Shown here: positions 54,189 through 62,249 of the stretch, one piece after another
Layout: the number at the start of each line of letters is the position of its first letter
Position numbering within the stretch: position 1 is the first letter of the stretch
Source: Opitutales bacterium
Lineage (GTDB): Bacteria; Verrucomicrobiota; Verrucomicrobiia; Opitutales; JAJFLR01
Assembly: GCA_021772565.1 (NCBI GenBank)
Contig: JAJFLR010000092.1
Location: forward strand, 1 to 62,510
Direction: 5' to 3'
DNA length: 62,510 bases
Made by a program: the position numbers and the translations under genes
Notes under the pieces: generated by a model
The model's input: the letters and a program-made list of their open reading frames with translations, nothing else
The model's database searches: none
What the model was told of the DNA's origin: nothing

Positions 54189-57032
54189 ATGGTTTTAAAT
54201 AAAATTGGACAGCGTTGCATGAGCGAGCCTGAACCCGAGCTTGGTTTGGGTATAGTAGTTAGCATTGATCGACATCAAGTTGGCATAAGCTTTCCTGCTA
54301 CCGGTGAACAACGAATTTATGCATCGGATACCACAGTCCTGAATCGTGTGCAGTTTCGTGAAGGTGAAACAATCAATACCAAAGAGGGTGAATCAATTGT
54401 TATTGAAGCTGTTGAAGAGGTTGATGGGTTATTAGTTTATTTAGGAAATAACCAAAGAGTTCAGGAAGATAAAATCTCTGACGTTTCAAATTTTACTCTT
54501 CCACAGGAACGTTTGATGAAAGGTCAAACTGATCCAATTGAAGTTTTTGATCTGCGCCTCAAAACTCTTCAATCACAATGTCATTCTCGTCAATCTGATG
54601 TGCGAGGTTTTTTAGGGGGTCGGGTTGATTTGATTCCCCATCAATTTTATATTTTAAAAGAAGTCTCTACGCGCCAAATTCCCAGAGTCCTACTCTCGGA
54701 TGAAGTGGGGTTGGGTAAAACAATTGAGGCCTGTTTGATTTTGCAGAGATTATTGGTTATTGGAAAAGTCAAACGTGCGTTAATTTTGGTTCCTGAATCG
54801 CTCATACATCAATGGTTTGTTGAGCTTCTCAGACGTTTTAATTTGTGGTTCAGCATTTTTGATGATGCACGATGTAAAGCAGCAGAACAGAGTAATCCTG
54901 AGGGAAATCCATTTCTTGATCAGCAGTTAGCCCTAAGTAGTGTTTCTTTTTTAACTGATAACGAAATCAGACAAAACCAAGCGGTTGAAGCGGGGTGGGA
55001 TATGGTAGTCGTCGATGAGGCTCATCATCTCGAATGGACACCAAAAGAATCAAGTCCCGAGTATGAGATGGTAGAGCGTTTAGCACAAAATTGTCATGGG
55101 CTTTTACTTCTAACGGCTACTCCAAATCAATTGGGACTTGAAGGCCATTTTGCGCGACTACGCCTGTTGGATTCTGATCGATACAATGACTTTGATCAAT
55201 ACCTGGAAGAGGCCGAAGATTTTGGCTTAGTCGCAGAAATTACTGGCAAGATTATTGATAACAAAGCTTTGACTAAAAACGATCATGCTTCGTTAAAGAA
55301 AATTTTTAATAAAAATTTGGAATCGCTGAATATTCATCTGGAAGCACTCGCATCTAAAAAGTCTGGCGCAAAAGAGGCATTGATTAAATCTTTACTGGAT
55401 GAGCATGGAACCGGCCGTGTTGTTTTTCGTAACAGCCGTGCAAATATGAAAGGCTTCCCCAAACGAAAATTTTGCCCTGTGCCATTAGAAATTGAAAGCA
55501 AAACTATTCTCAATCGTATGTGCAAAGAGTTGGAAGCAGAGGCTGCTGATAAGGATGACTCTATCCGTTACTCATTTAAAGATGATCCTCGAATTGATTG
55601 GCTGGCAGAATTTTTAAAGAAAAATCAATCTACAAAAGTTTTATTGATTTGTCGATCACAGCGAAAAGTCATGGCAATTGAAGCTGCCTTGTTAACAAAA
55701 ATTAATGTTAAAATCGGCTTGTTTCATGAAAATCTACCGCTTGTCAGTCGCGATAGAAATGCTGCCTGGTTTGCTGAAAAAAATGGTGCACAACTTCTTA
55801 TCTGTTCTGAAATTGGCAGTGAAGGTAGAAATTTTCAATTCGCTCATCACCTGGTATTGTTTGATATTCCGCTCAACCCAGGTTTGGTTGAACAGCGGAT
55901 AGGCCGCTTGGATCGTATTGGTCAAACTGAAACGATTAAAATTCATCTGCCTTATGTCGTTGGAAGTTGTCAGGAATTTGTTGTTAAATGGTATCATGAA
56001 GGATTGAATGCCTTGGAGACGCCGCTACATGGCGGTAATGAATGCCAAGTTAAGTTTGAAGAAAATTTACTGAAATTGGCGTTAGACTATGATAATAAAT
56101 CCAAAAAAAATCAAAAATTAACAGGCCAGTTTATTGAAGATACAATAAAATTTCGTAAAGAACTTACCAAAAAGTTATCTAAAGGACGTGATCGATTGCT
56201 CGAAATTAATTCATATAATGAAGAAGTCGCGCAAAATGTTATTGGCCAAATACGAGAAGCAGAAAGTGACTCATTATTTAAAGTTTTTCTCTGTGACTTA
56301 ATGGATCACTTTGGTGTGAGAATTGTAGAGCACGAAGATGGCGATGTATTTTTAGACCCCAGCCACGCATATGTTGAAGCTTTTCCATCCATATCTCAAG
56401 AAGGCGATTTAGTCACTTTTGATCGGAAACGAGCGACTACCCGTGAAGATATTATTTTTATCACTCCAGATCATCCGCTTTATTGGGACTCAATGGATTT
56501 AATGATAAATTCTAAAACAGGAACTACATCATTTGGTCATGTAGATGCAGATGACCAAGGTATTCTATTGGAAGCAATTTTTATTCTCGAATCAGTCGCT
56601 CAAAATAGCTGGCACGTTGAACAATTTCTGGCACCAGCTCCAATACGTGTTGTGGTAGATCTTTCAGGAAATGAATTAACTGAAGAGTGGGATACTGAAA
56701 CGCTAAATAAAAATTTAGATCAGGCTGATATCTATCGGTTTTTAGAACGTCCTGAATTTACCGAAGATATTCTCAAAACAATGATTGATACAGCAAGCGA
56801 ATTTGCCGACGTGAAAATCCAGTCGATAAAAAATAAATCGATAGCTAAAACTAAAAAGATTCTCGGGTCAGATATTCAACGGCTTTTAGATTTGAGGAAA
56901 ATAAATGATCACGTCAAAATAGAAGAAATTGAACTCTCTCAAAATCAACTAAATTCATCCACTGAAGCCATCGAAAATGCCAGACTCAGACTTGATTCAA
57001 TACGGTTAATTGTCTTTGGCGATCAACCGTAA
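54189..57032 (+). CDS. rapA: RNA polymerase-associated SWI2/SNF2 protein RapA
   Basis: A 947-residue ATPase. The start is supported by the usual beginning (KIGQRCMSEPEPELGLGIVV). SNF2 motifs: I DEVGLGKTIEACLIL, II VVVDEAHHLEW, III LLLLTATPNQLGLEG, VI GRLDRIGQTETIKIH; the ERI-type RapA C-terminal region follows (DHFGVRIVEHEDGD, FGHVDADDQGILLEA). RapA recycles RNA polymerase after transcription. The next gene begins 16 bp later and is likely co-transcribed. Confidence 0.94.
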   Translation: MVLNKIGQRCMSEPEPELGLGIVVSIDRHQVGISFPATGEQRIYASDTTVLNRVQFREGETINTKEGESIVIEAVEEVDGLLVYLGNNQRVQEDKISDVSNFTLPQERLMKGQTDPIEVFDLRLKTLQSQCHSRQSDVRGFLGGRVDLIPHQFYILKEVSTRQIPRVLLSDEVGLGKTIEACLILQRLLVIGKVKRALILVPESLIHQWFVELLRRFNLWFSIFDDARCKAAEQSNPEGNPFLDQQLALSSVSFLTDNEIRQNQAVEAGWDMVVVDEAHHLEWTPKESSPEYEMVERLAQNCHGLLLLTATPNQLGLEGHFARLRLLDSDRYNDFDQYLEEAEDFGLVAEITGKIIDNKALTKNDHASLKKIFNKNLESLNIHLEALASKKSGAKEALIKSLLDEHGTGRVVFRNSRANMKGFPKRKFCPVPLEIESKTILNRMCKELEAEAADKDDSIRYSFKDDPRIDWLAEFLKKNQSTKVLLICRSQRKVMAIEAALLTKINVKIGLFHENLPLVSRDRNAAWFAEKNGAQLLICSEIGSEGRNFQFAHHLVLFDIPLNPGLVEQRIGRLDRIGQTETIKIHLPYVVGSCQEFVVKWYHEGLNALETPLHGGNECQVKFEENLLKLALDYDNKSKKNQKLTGQFIEDTIKFRKELTKKLSKGRDRLLEINSYNEEVAQNVIGQIREAESDSLFKVFLCDLMDHFGVRIVEHEDGDVFLDPSHAYVEAFPSISQEGDLVTFDRKRATTREDIIFITPDHPLYWDSMDLMINSKTGTTSFGHVDADDQGILLEAIFILESVAQNSWHVEQFLAPAPIRVVVDLSGNELTEEWDTETLNKNLDQADIYRFLERPEFTEDILKTMIDTASEFADVKIQSIKNKSIAKTKKILGSDIQRLLDLRKINDHVKIEEIELSQNQLNSSTEAIENARLRLDSIRLIVFGDQP

Positions 57033-57047
57033 AAATACTTTATTATT

Positions 57048-58268
57048 ATGACAAAGAAACCCTCAAACGAATTTAAAGATATCACGTTAGAAGAATTTCC
57101 GACATGGATTAATAATTATGTCAAAGAGCTGAAGTGGAAAAAGTATGATCGAAAAATGCAATTGAATAGAGAGATTTTATTTCAATCTTTTTCACTCGGC
57201 CAACAGTTTTTTATCAATAATCAAAAACCTGAAGGGAATATGAATTATCAATATGACTTTATTGATAAGAAGATGGAGGCCGATGATAATCAGGTTCGTC
57301 AGGCAGGCGCATTGTGGGGTTTGGCATTAATGTTACAATATGATCAGGATTCTTCCACTAAAGGTGCTCTCGATAAAAATCTTAAATTTTTTTTCAAGCA
57401 CACGATTAAAGGTCCAGTTAAAGACTCACTTCTTATTGCTTACCCGGGTGAAAGCAAATGTAATTCTGGTACTGTTGCATTAGTCGCATTGGGAATTATT
57501 GAATATCTATTTTTAGAACAGACAGGACATATTATTCTCGATATAAAATATCGAGCTAAACTCACTGATAAGTTAAATGGTTACTTGGGATTTTTGAAAT
57601 ATATGCGATTGAAAAACAAGCATTTTTCAGATGCATACTCATTAACAAGTAAAACTAAGAAATCAAAATATAGTCCGTACTTTGATGGAGAAATTATGCT
57701 CTGTTTAATCAAAGCGGCAAAGTATCTCAGATACACTAGCCTTATCCCAATTATCGAAGATTCTGCTATGGTTATGGCTAAAGATTATACGATTAGCCAA
57801 TGGCGTACCGATCCGGATTCTGATCTGACAAAAGGATTTTTTCAATGGAGTTGTATGGCATTCTGGGAATATCAAAATGCCGGATGGAAAAATTCAAAAA
57901 CTTTTGGGGACTATTTACTCTGTATCGGCTGGTGGATGATTCATGTGCATAAAACATTAGGTAGAGTTAGAAACACCGGCTACGCTGTTGAAGGATTAAC
58001 TCATGTTTACCGTCTTGCAAAAAGTAGGGGAGAAACAGCAGCAGCAGATGATTTGAGAAATACTATTGATCAAATACTTTTTAAACTGACGAGTTGGCAA
58101 GTCGAAGGTCCTTTGAAATCAGAAAACGAATTTCTCGCTGATAGCAAAATTACCGATCCGTTAGCAATTGGTGGCATAATGAATCACAAACAGGAAGCTC
58201 CATTACGGGTAGATGTTGTGCAACATCAAATGCACGCTGTAATTTTAGCCCTAAATAGTATATATTGA
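57048..58268 (+). CDS. Helical toroid-like protein, unknown function
   Basis: A 406-residue cytoplasmic protein without a signal peptide. The sequence looks like an (alpha/alpha) toroid of the kind found in glycoside hydrolases and some lyases: QVRQAGALWGLALMLQYDQD, SPYFDGEIMLCLIKAAKYLR, RNTGYAVEGLTHVYRLAKSR and APLRVDVVQHQMHAVILALN. The recurrent aromatic-acidic pockets and the closing RVDVVQHQMHA suggest a substrate site, but I cannot name a reaction. It follows rapA by 16 bp and is probably co-transcribed, which links the two by position. Confidence 0.7.
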   Translation: MTKKPSNEFKDITLEEFPTWINNYVKELKWKKYDRKMQLNREILFQSFSLGQQFFINNQKPEGNMNYQYDFIDKKMEADDNQVRQAGALWGLALMLQYDQDSSTKGALDKNLKFFFKHTIKGPVKDSLLIAYPGESKCNSGTVALVALGIIEYLFLEQTGHIILDIKYRAKLTDKLNGYLGFLKYMRLKNKHFSDAYSLTSKTKKSKYSPYFDGEIMLCLIKAAKYLRYTSLIPIIEDSAMVMAKDYTISQWRTDPDSDLTKGFFQWSCMAFWEYQNAGWKNSKTFGDYLLCIGWWMIHVHKTLGRVRNTGYAVEGLTHVYRLAKSRGETAAADDLRNTIDQILFKLTSWQVEGPLKSENEFLADSKITDPLAIGGIMNHKQEAPLRVDVVQHQMHAVILALNSIY

Positions 58269-58396
58269 AATTTAAATCGCTTTCGCAATCGAAATTGAAA
58301 TTGAAATCGAAAAATGTCGAAAGTGATACCGAAACCCGTATCATCAGCCTTTGTTGTTAGCTACGGCTAGATTAAACTGATACCGATTGTGAATAT
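58269..58396. repeat. Low-complexity TCGAAATTGAAATT repeat and CTAGCCGTAGC-type repeat
   Basis: TCGCAATCGAAATTGAAATT is followed by GAAATCG and TCGAAAGTGATACCG, a run of short imperfect direct and inverted repeats of the kind seen at 1435-1500. At 58358-58390, AGCTACGGCTAGATTAAACT followed by GATACCGATTG is the inverted copy of the unit at 50353-50383 with a 2-base difference in spacing. Confidence 0.65.
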
Positions 58397-58672
58397 TATA
58401 GCATCTGCCATAAGAAATTTCCGAAATAAATCAGTGTATGCAATCAATAGATGTAAGTCAGATAGATTGCCACACTCTGCTTTGGCAGAGCTCGCAATGA
58501 CAATTTAGGTTTTTACTTTGTCATCGCGAGGAGCAGCACGACGTGGCGATCCATGAATTTTCTAGCCAGAACTTTTACGAAATGCTAAACGACTTTATTT
58601 TAATATGCTGCTAAACATAATTGTTACAGAACATTCTATCTATTTTGGAAATTTCTTATGGCAGATGCTATA
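58397..58672. mobile_element. 276-bp element with 26-bp perfect terminal inverted repeats
   Basis: The left end begins TATAGCATCTGCCATAAG and is 26 bp long (58397-58422); its exact reverse complement is at 58647-58672. The inside carries an inverted pair of ATTGCGAG-type repeats (GAGCTCGCAATGACAA near 58493 facing TTGTCATCGCGAGG near 58520). There is no open frame inside. The terminal TA on both sides may be the duplicated target. It resembles a MITE; related ends occur at 3818-3853 and 21518-21530. Confidence 0.85.
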
Positions 58673-58718
58673 CCAATATTATTTGTCGTAATAGAAAAAT
58701 CATTTATTGGTAAAATTC

Positions 58719-59297
58719 CTAATCTCCTCCAGCTCTTCTTTGTCTAACGATTTCAAAAAGACAGATTCCTGCGGCAACTGAAACATTCAAACAATCAACA
58801 TGACCTTCCATTGGCAGAAAAACATTTAGATCGCAATTTTCCAAAGTAAGTTTGCGAACACCTGCTCCTTCTGATCCCAAGAAAATTGCAATTGGCCCCG
58901 TTAAGTTTTCATCATAGATGCATTGTTCTGATTTGTCAGATGTTCCTACAGTGGTGATACCTCTTTTGTATAACTGTTTTATGACAATGCCAAAATTCAG
59001 AACTTGAATGAGCGGAATACGGCCGGCTGCACCACAGGCTGCCTGAATTACAACTTCTGTCATTGCCACAGAACCTTTACGTGGTATGACTACTGCATTA
59101 ACACCAGCGGCATCCGCACTTCTCAGGCAAGCACCTAAATTTCGCGGATCTTGTACTCCTTCCAAAAATAGAATAAACGGATTCTCAGTATCATCAAGAA
59201 TTTGATAAAGATCATTTTCCCCTAAAACAACTATAGGGTCATAGTTTTCAGCATGTTTATGCTTGCGGGTATTTTTTGATCTTTTTTGACGTGACAT
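58719..59297 (-). CDS. TrmH/SpoU-family RNA 2'-O-methyltransferase
   Basis: A 192-residue methyltransferase. The ATG at 59297 is preferred: it begins MSRQKRSKNTRKHKHAENYD, a basic RNA-binding tail, then the SPOUT domain with EGVQDPRNLGACLRSADAAG, AIFLGSEGAGVRKLTLENCD and SVAAGICLFE (the trefoil knot that binds SAM). The usual RlmB N-terminal L30-like domain is missing or much shortened, so the RNA target may not be G2251 of 23S rRNA. The gene is alone on the minus strand. Confidence 0.85.
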   Translation of the reverse strand: MSRQKRSKNTRKHKHAENYDPIVVLGENDLYQILDDTENPFILFLEGVQDPRNLGACLRSADAAGVNAVVIPRKGSVAMTEVVIQAACGAAGRIPLIQVLNFGIVIKQLYKRGITTVGTSDKSEQCIYDENLTGPIAIFLGSEGAGVRKLTLENCDLNVFLPMEGHVDCLNVSVAAGICLFEIVRQRRAGGD

Positions 59298-59516
59298 CTG
59301 ATAAATGGGATTTATAAAAAAATTTCTATAATCATAATCGTATATTTTGTATTTTTGAAAACATATAACTACTAAAGACACGAAATGCACGAAAGTTTTA
59401 TTTTATTATTTTAGCGAAAGCCAAATTTAATTATTATAGATATTTAGCAGACGTTAACTTACCACTCCAAATTGCAATTCTCTAAAGCTAAATTTTGCAC
59501 TGAAAGTGCTAACTAT

Positions 59517-59585
59517 ATCAGCCCAGTGTGATTCACTGGGGTTCAGGTAAATCTTCAAACGAGCCTCAGCCTGAATGGCTGATCC
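59517..59585. repeat. Hairpin-cluster repeat, small copy
   Basis: CCCAGTG with CACTGGG (59522-59540) and CAGCC-TGAAT-GGCTG (59567-59581) followed by ATCCA reproduce the units at 30536-30600. GCACT-GAA-AGTGC just before (59497-59509) adds a third hairpin. The surrounding gap (59298-59655) has no other gene. Confidence 0.75.
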
Positions 59586-59655
59586 ATATTAGATAAATTT
59601 TCATACAACTTAGCATGCTTGAATAATATTATTTAATTCTATATTAACCCGTCAC

Positions 59656-59835
59656 ATGGAAAATATAACCTGCCCCTATTGTTGGCAAAAAATTGATTTT
59701 GACCTACCAGGTTACAGCGATGTATCAATTGAACTAGTAGTCGATTGCGAAGTCTGTTGTCGTCCAATAACAGTTACAGTTGAATGGACAAGTCCTGATG
59801 AAGAGCCATTGATTTCGGCAGAGGCGGAGTCATGA
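59656..59835 (+). CDS. CPXCG-type cysteine-rich small protein
   Basis: A 59-residue protein: ATG at 59656, stop at 59833-59835. It starts ENITCPYCWQKIDFDLPG and later has DCEVCCRPITVTVEW, two Cys-x-x-Cys pairs that would bind one zinc ion, as in the CPXCG-containing cysteine-rich family of Gram-negatives. The fold is a zinc ribbon; the function is unknown. The acidic tail ends AEAES. The small size and conserved cysteine spacing make it a convincing gene although it is easily missed. Confidence 0.85.
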   Translation: MENITCPYCWQKIDFDLPGYSDVSIELVVDCEVCCRPITVTVEWTSPDEEPLISAEAES

Positions 59836-59892
59836 TAAATTTGATAGATTTCTATTAACTTAAGTCTAACGGATTTATCCATTTCACATTTT

Positions 59893-60021
59893 TTATTCTA
59901 TAAAAATCATTATCGGTAGAGTTTCTGATAAAGATTTTTCCCACCATGCTTTGGAAATTTTATGATGCGGAGAATCTTGATTAATTGCATAAAGAAGTAA
60001 ATTTGCGTCTACAATTTTCAT
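59893..60021 (-). pseudogene. vapC: VapC PIN-domain toxin, truncated after about 40 residues
   Basis: From the ATG at 60019-60021, MKIVDANLLLYAINQDSPHH and KISKAWWEKSLSETLP match the first third of a PIN-domain toxin, including the first catalytic Asp (VDAN). The frame ends at a TAA at 59893 after 42 residues. About 90 residues with the other acidic residues of the nuclease site are missing; no trace is seen downstream. It overlaps the vapB stop by ATGA (60018-60021), the usual arrangement, so this is a true module with a dead toxin. Confidence 0.85.
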
Positions 60022-60284
60022 TTCCTGAGGTTTATTTTTCTGATGATTTCCTCATCCTCCATATTTGCTGCCATTTGCAATGATTTATCTAAATTATAAT
60101 TTGGGTCATATCCCATTTTTACCGTTTTCAATTTATACTTCTTTAGTTTGGGGGGATTTTTTAATTGTTCTAAACCTAGGCGTAAAGCTTGATTAACTAC
60201 CTTTTTAAATGGTTTTTTTAAATCATGTACTGCTTCTTTTAAGTGAACAGATACATCTTCTTCTAATGTTAATGTTGTTCTCAT
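60018..60284 (-). CDS. vapB: VapB-family antitoxin
   Basis: An 88-residue protein: MRTTLTLEEDVSVHLKEAVH, then KKPFKKVVNQALRLGLEQL, a ribbon-helix-helix DNA-binding domain, followed by the toxin-binding tail ending MEDEEIIRKINLRK. It is intact and overlaps the start of the truncated vapC by 4 bp. It is probably able to bind its own operator but has no local toxin. Confidence 0.88.
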   Translation of the reverse strand: MRTTLTLEEDVSVHLKEAVHDLKKPFKKVVNQALRLGLEQLKNPPKLKKYKLKTVKMGYDPNYNLDKSLQMAANMEDEEIIRKINLRK

Positions 60285-60450
60285 AAAATAACATCATGAT
60301 GCTTTATTGCTTAAGGTCAAGATGTTTAATCTCGGATATTGCACCACGTTTTCAACACTTCAATTATGGTCTGCGGTCATCCCACGTAAAGTCTGGACTC
60401 TCTTGTCAATAATTTCGCAAGCTACACATTTTTCTAATGCAAAATCTGGC

Positions 60451-61407
60451 TTAATTATTTAAAAACTCACTTGCACGTAGTTCATGCCAGTAAGTTTTAT
60501 TACTATTGAAGGTAACAAAACCCATATGTCCTCCCTGTTTTGGCATTTCTAAATAAAAATATTTGTTATCCTCTGCTTCTGAAATTGGGTAACAAGATTC
60601 TGATAAAAACGGATCATCAACTGAATTGATCAATAGGGTAGGGATTTTTATATTTGGTATAAACTGCCGACAGCTACATTGCCTCCAATAATCTTCTGCA
60701 TTTTTAAAACCATGTTCGGGCGCGGTGTAGGCGTCATCAAACTCTGCAAACGTTTTCATCTGAGAATATGATTGTTCGTTAAAATTTGTCTTCAGAATCC
60801 TGTTTTTAAGACGAATTTTTTGAATCAAAAATTTTATGAATCGTCTCATATAAATTTTGTTCTGAAGCTCAGTCAATTTGTATGCACTGCCTTTAAGGTC
60901 ACATGGGACTGATATGGCGACTGCTTTAGTTATGTTAGGATAAATTTCGTTTTCGCCCAAATATTTTAAAATTAGATTTCCACCCAGGCTAAATCCAAGC
61001 AATGAAATCTGAGTATAATTTTTTATCTTTTCTAAATAACTAATAACGTATCTTAAATCATCTGTGTCACCGCTATGATAACTGCGACGCAATCGATTCG
61101 GGTCACCACTGCAACCTCGGAAATTCATACAGACGACATCCCAGTTATTTTCGACAAGATGTTTTGCCATGCCACGCATGTAATGAGTTTGTGAACATCC
61201 TTCCAGTCCATGACATAAAATAGCTACGCGATCATGGCCATTGTGAACTGTATCAATATCAATAAAATCATCGTCCGGTAATTCTATGCGTTTTCTTTTG
61301 TACTCAGTAGGAAGTTTAACTTTTCTAAACAGAGTAGGGTAGGATGTGAGTAGATGAGAGTTTTGAAGAAGTATAGGCGCAGTGTATGTGCTTTTGATTA
61401 CGGGCAT
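60451..61407 (-). CDS. YheT-family alpha/beta hydrolase
   Basis: A 318-residue hydrolase of the YheT/ABHD1-3 group. The nucleophile elbow GFSLGGNLILKYLGE, oxyanion region CHGLEGCSQTHY, the NFRGCSGDPNR block and late SVDDPFLSES and GGHMGFV with catalytic Asp and His are all intact. The reaction is esterase-like and the substrate is unknown. It is alone on the minus strand. Confidence 0.88.
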   Translation of the reverse strand: MPVIKSTYTAPILLQNSHLLTSYPTLFRKVKLPTEYKRKRIELPDDDFIDIDTVHNGHDRVAILCHGLEGCSQTHYMRGMAKHLVENNWDVVCMNFRGCSGDPNRLRRSYHSGDTDDLRYVISYLEKIKNYTQISLLGFSLGGNLILKYLGENEIYPNITKAVAISVPCDLKGSAYKLTELQNKIYMRRFIKFLIQKIRLKNRILKTNFNEQSYSQMKTFAEFDDAYTAPEHGFKNAEDYWRQCSCRQFIPNIKIPTLLINSVDDPFLSESCYPISEAEDNKYFYLEMPKQGGHMGFVTFNSNKTYWHELRASEFLNN

Positions 61408-61514
61408 TGTAAATGAATATTTCTCACTTAGTGGCTGAAACGCAAAGTTTATTGTAAAAGTTATTTAGTTAAAAAAAGATTGATTATGTGACCCATGAGG
61501 GCTGCAGTAAGATT

Positions 61515-61775
61515 ATGGAAATTAAAAATGCTATTGTGAAAGCACGTATAGAGCCAAGTCTCAAAGAGGAAACTGAGAATATTTTGCGTGACCTCGGATT
61601 AAGCACAACAGATGCTATTCGGATGTTTTTTAATCAAATTCGTTTGCATAAAGGTATACCCTATCCGGTTCGGATTCCAAATCAAAAAACCCAAAAAGCC
61701 ATCAATGAGTTGGAATCTGGAAAAGGTAAACGTTTAAATAGTGTGGATGCGCTTTTTGCAGAATTAGACGAATAA
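61515..61775 (+). CDS. RelB/DinJ-family antitoxin
   Basis: An 86-residue protein using the ATG at 61515: MEIKNAIVKARIEPSLKEE, then ENILRDLGLSTTDAIRMFFN, the ribbon-helix-helix domain of DinJ, and a tail NELESGKGKRLNSVDALFAE. An earlier in-frame start at 61488 is less likely. The gene is complete and ends just before the yafQ-like remnant, so it would normally be the antitoxin of a DinJ-YafQ module. The symbol is left open because the exact subfamily is uncertain. Confidence 0.85.
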   Translation: MEIKNAIVKARIEPSLKEETENILRDLGLSTTDAIRMFFNQIRLHKGIPYPVRIPNQKTQKAINELESGKGKRLNSVDALFAELDE

Positions 61776-61779
61776 TAAT

Positions 61780-61921
61780 ATTCGTCTAATTCTGGAAGTC
61801 GTTAGTTCGTTACAGTTTAAATGTGACTTGAAAAAGGCCATAAAACAAGGCAAAGATTTAAAGATACTCCAACAGTTATTGAACTTCTTGTTCTGGAAAA
61901 TCATCATAACGTTATAAAGAT
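61780..61921 (+). pseudogene. YafQ/RelE-type toxin remnant
   Basis: Directly after the antitoxin stop, a frame reads IRLILEVVSSLQFKCDLKKA, then IKQGKDLKILQQ, the N-terminal half of a YafQ-like toxin (usual 'SxQFKxDLKKAxKQGKDL'). The first codon is ATT, not ATG. At about 61871 the frame slips by one, and VIELLVLEN continues in the next frame. After that no further toxin block appears. The start codon is lost, there is a frameshift, and the C-terminal half with the catalytic His is missing. Confidence 0.8.
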
Positions 61922-61977
61922 CATGGGTAGTATAAATAATTTTTCTTACTAAGACTCTACGACGCAAAGTATTATGT

Positions 61978-62152
61978 CTGGTAGTACTACACTATTGTCA
62001 TTGCGAGAAGCGAAGCGACGAAGCAATCCAGATCGTCGAATCTAGGCGGCTATCTTGCAGGTGGCTCGCAATGACATATGGGGGTAAGTCATTTACGTTA
62101 ATTCGTTTAATCTATCCCGCTGTTACTTTCATTTTTCAATAGCCTCCTCTGA
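61978..62152. mobile_element. Degenerate second copy of the MITE-like element
   Basis: TGTCATTGCGAGAAGCGAAG (61997-62016) repeats the inside of the element at 1120-1281 almost exactly, followed by CAATCCAGATCG, and CTCGCAATGACA (62065-62076) closes the inner palindrome. A right end TTTTTCAATAGCCTCC (about 62133-62148) is a worn copy of the TTTTTCAACAGCCTCC terminus. The left terminus is mostly lost. Confidence 0.75.
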
Positions 62153-62249
62153 GCATTACACTAAATAATCTATAATTAGTTAGGAATAATTTTATAAATA
62201 ACTTGCATTCGTCTAAAATTATATTTCCATAAATTTTAATCCTTTCTTT

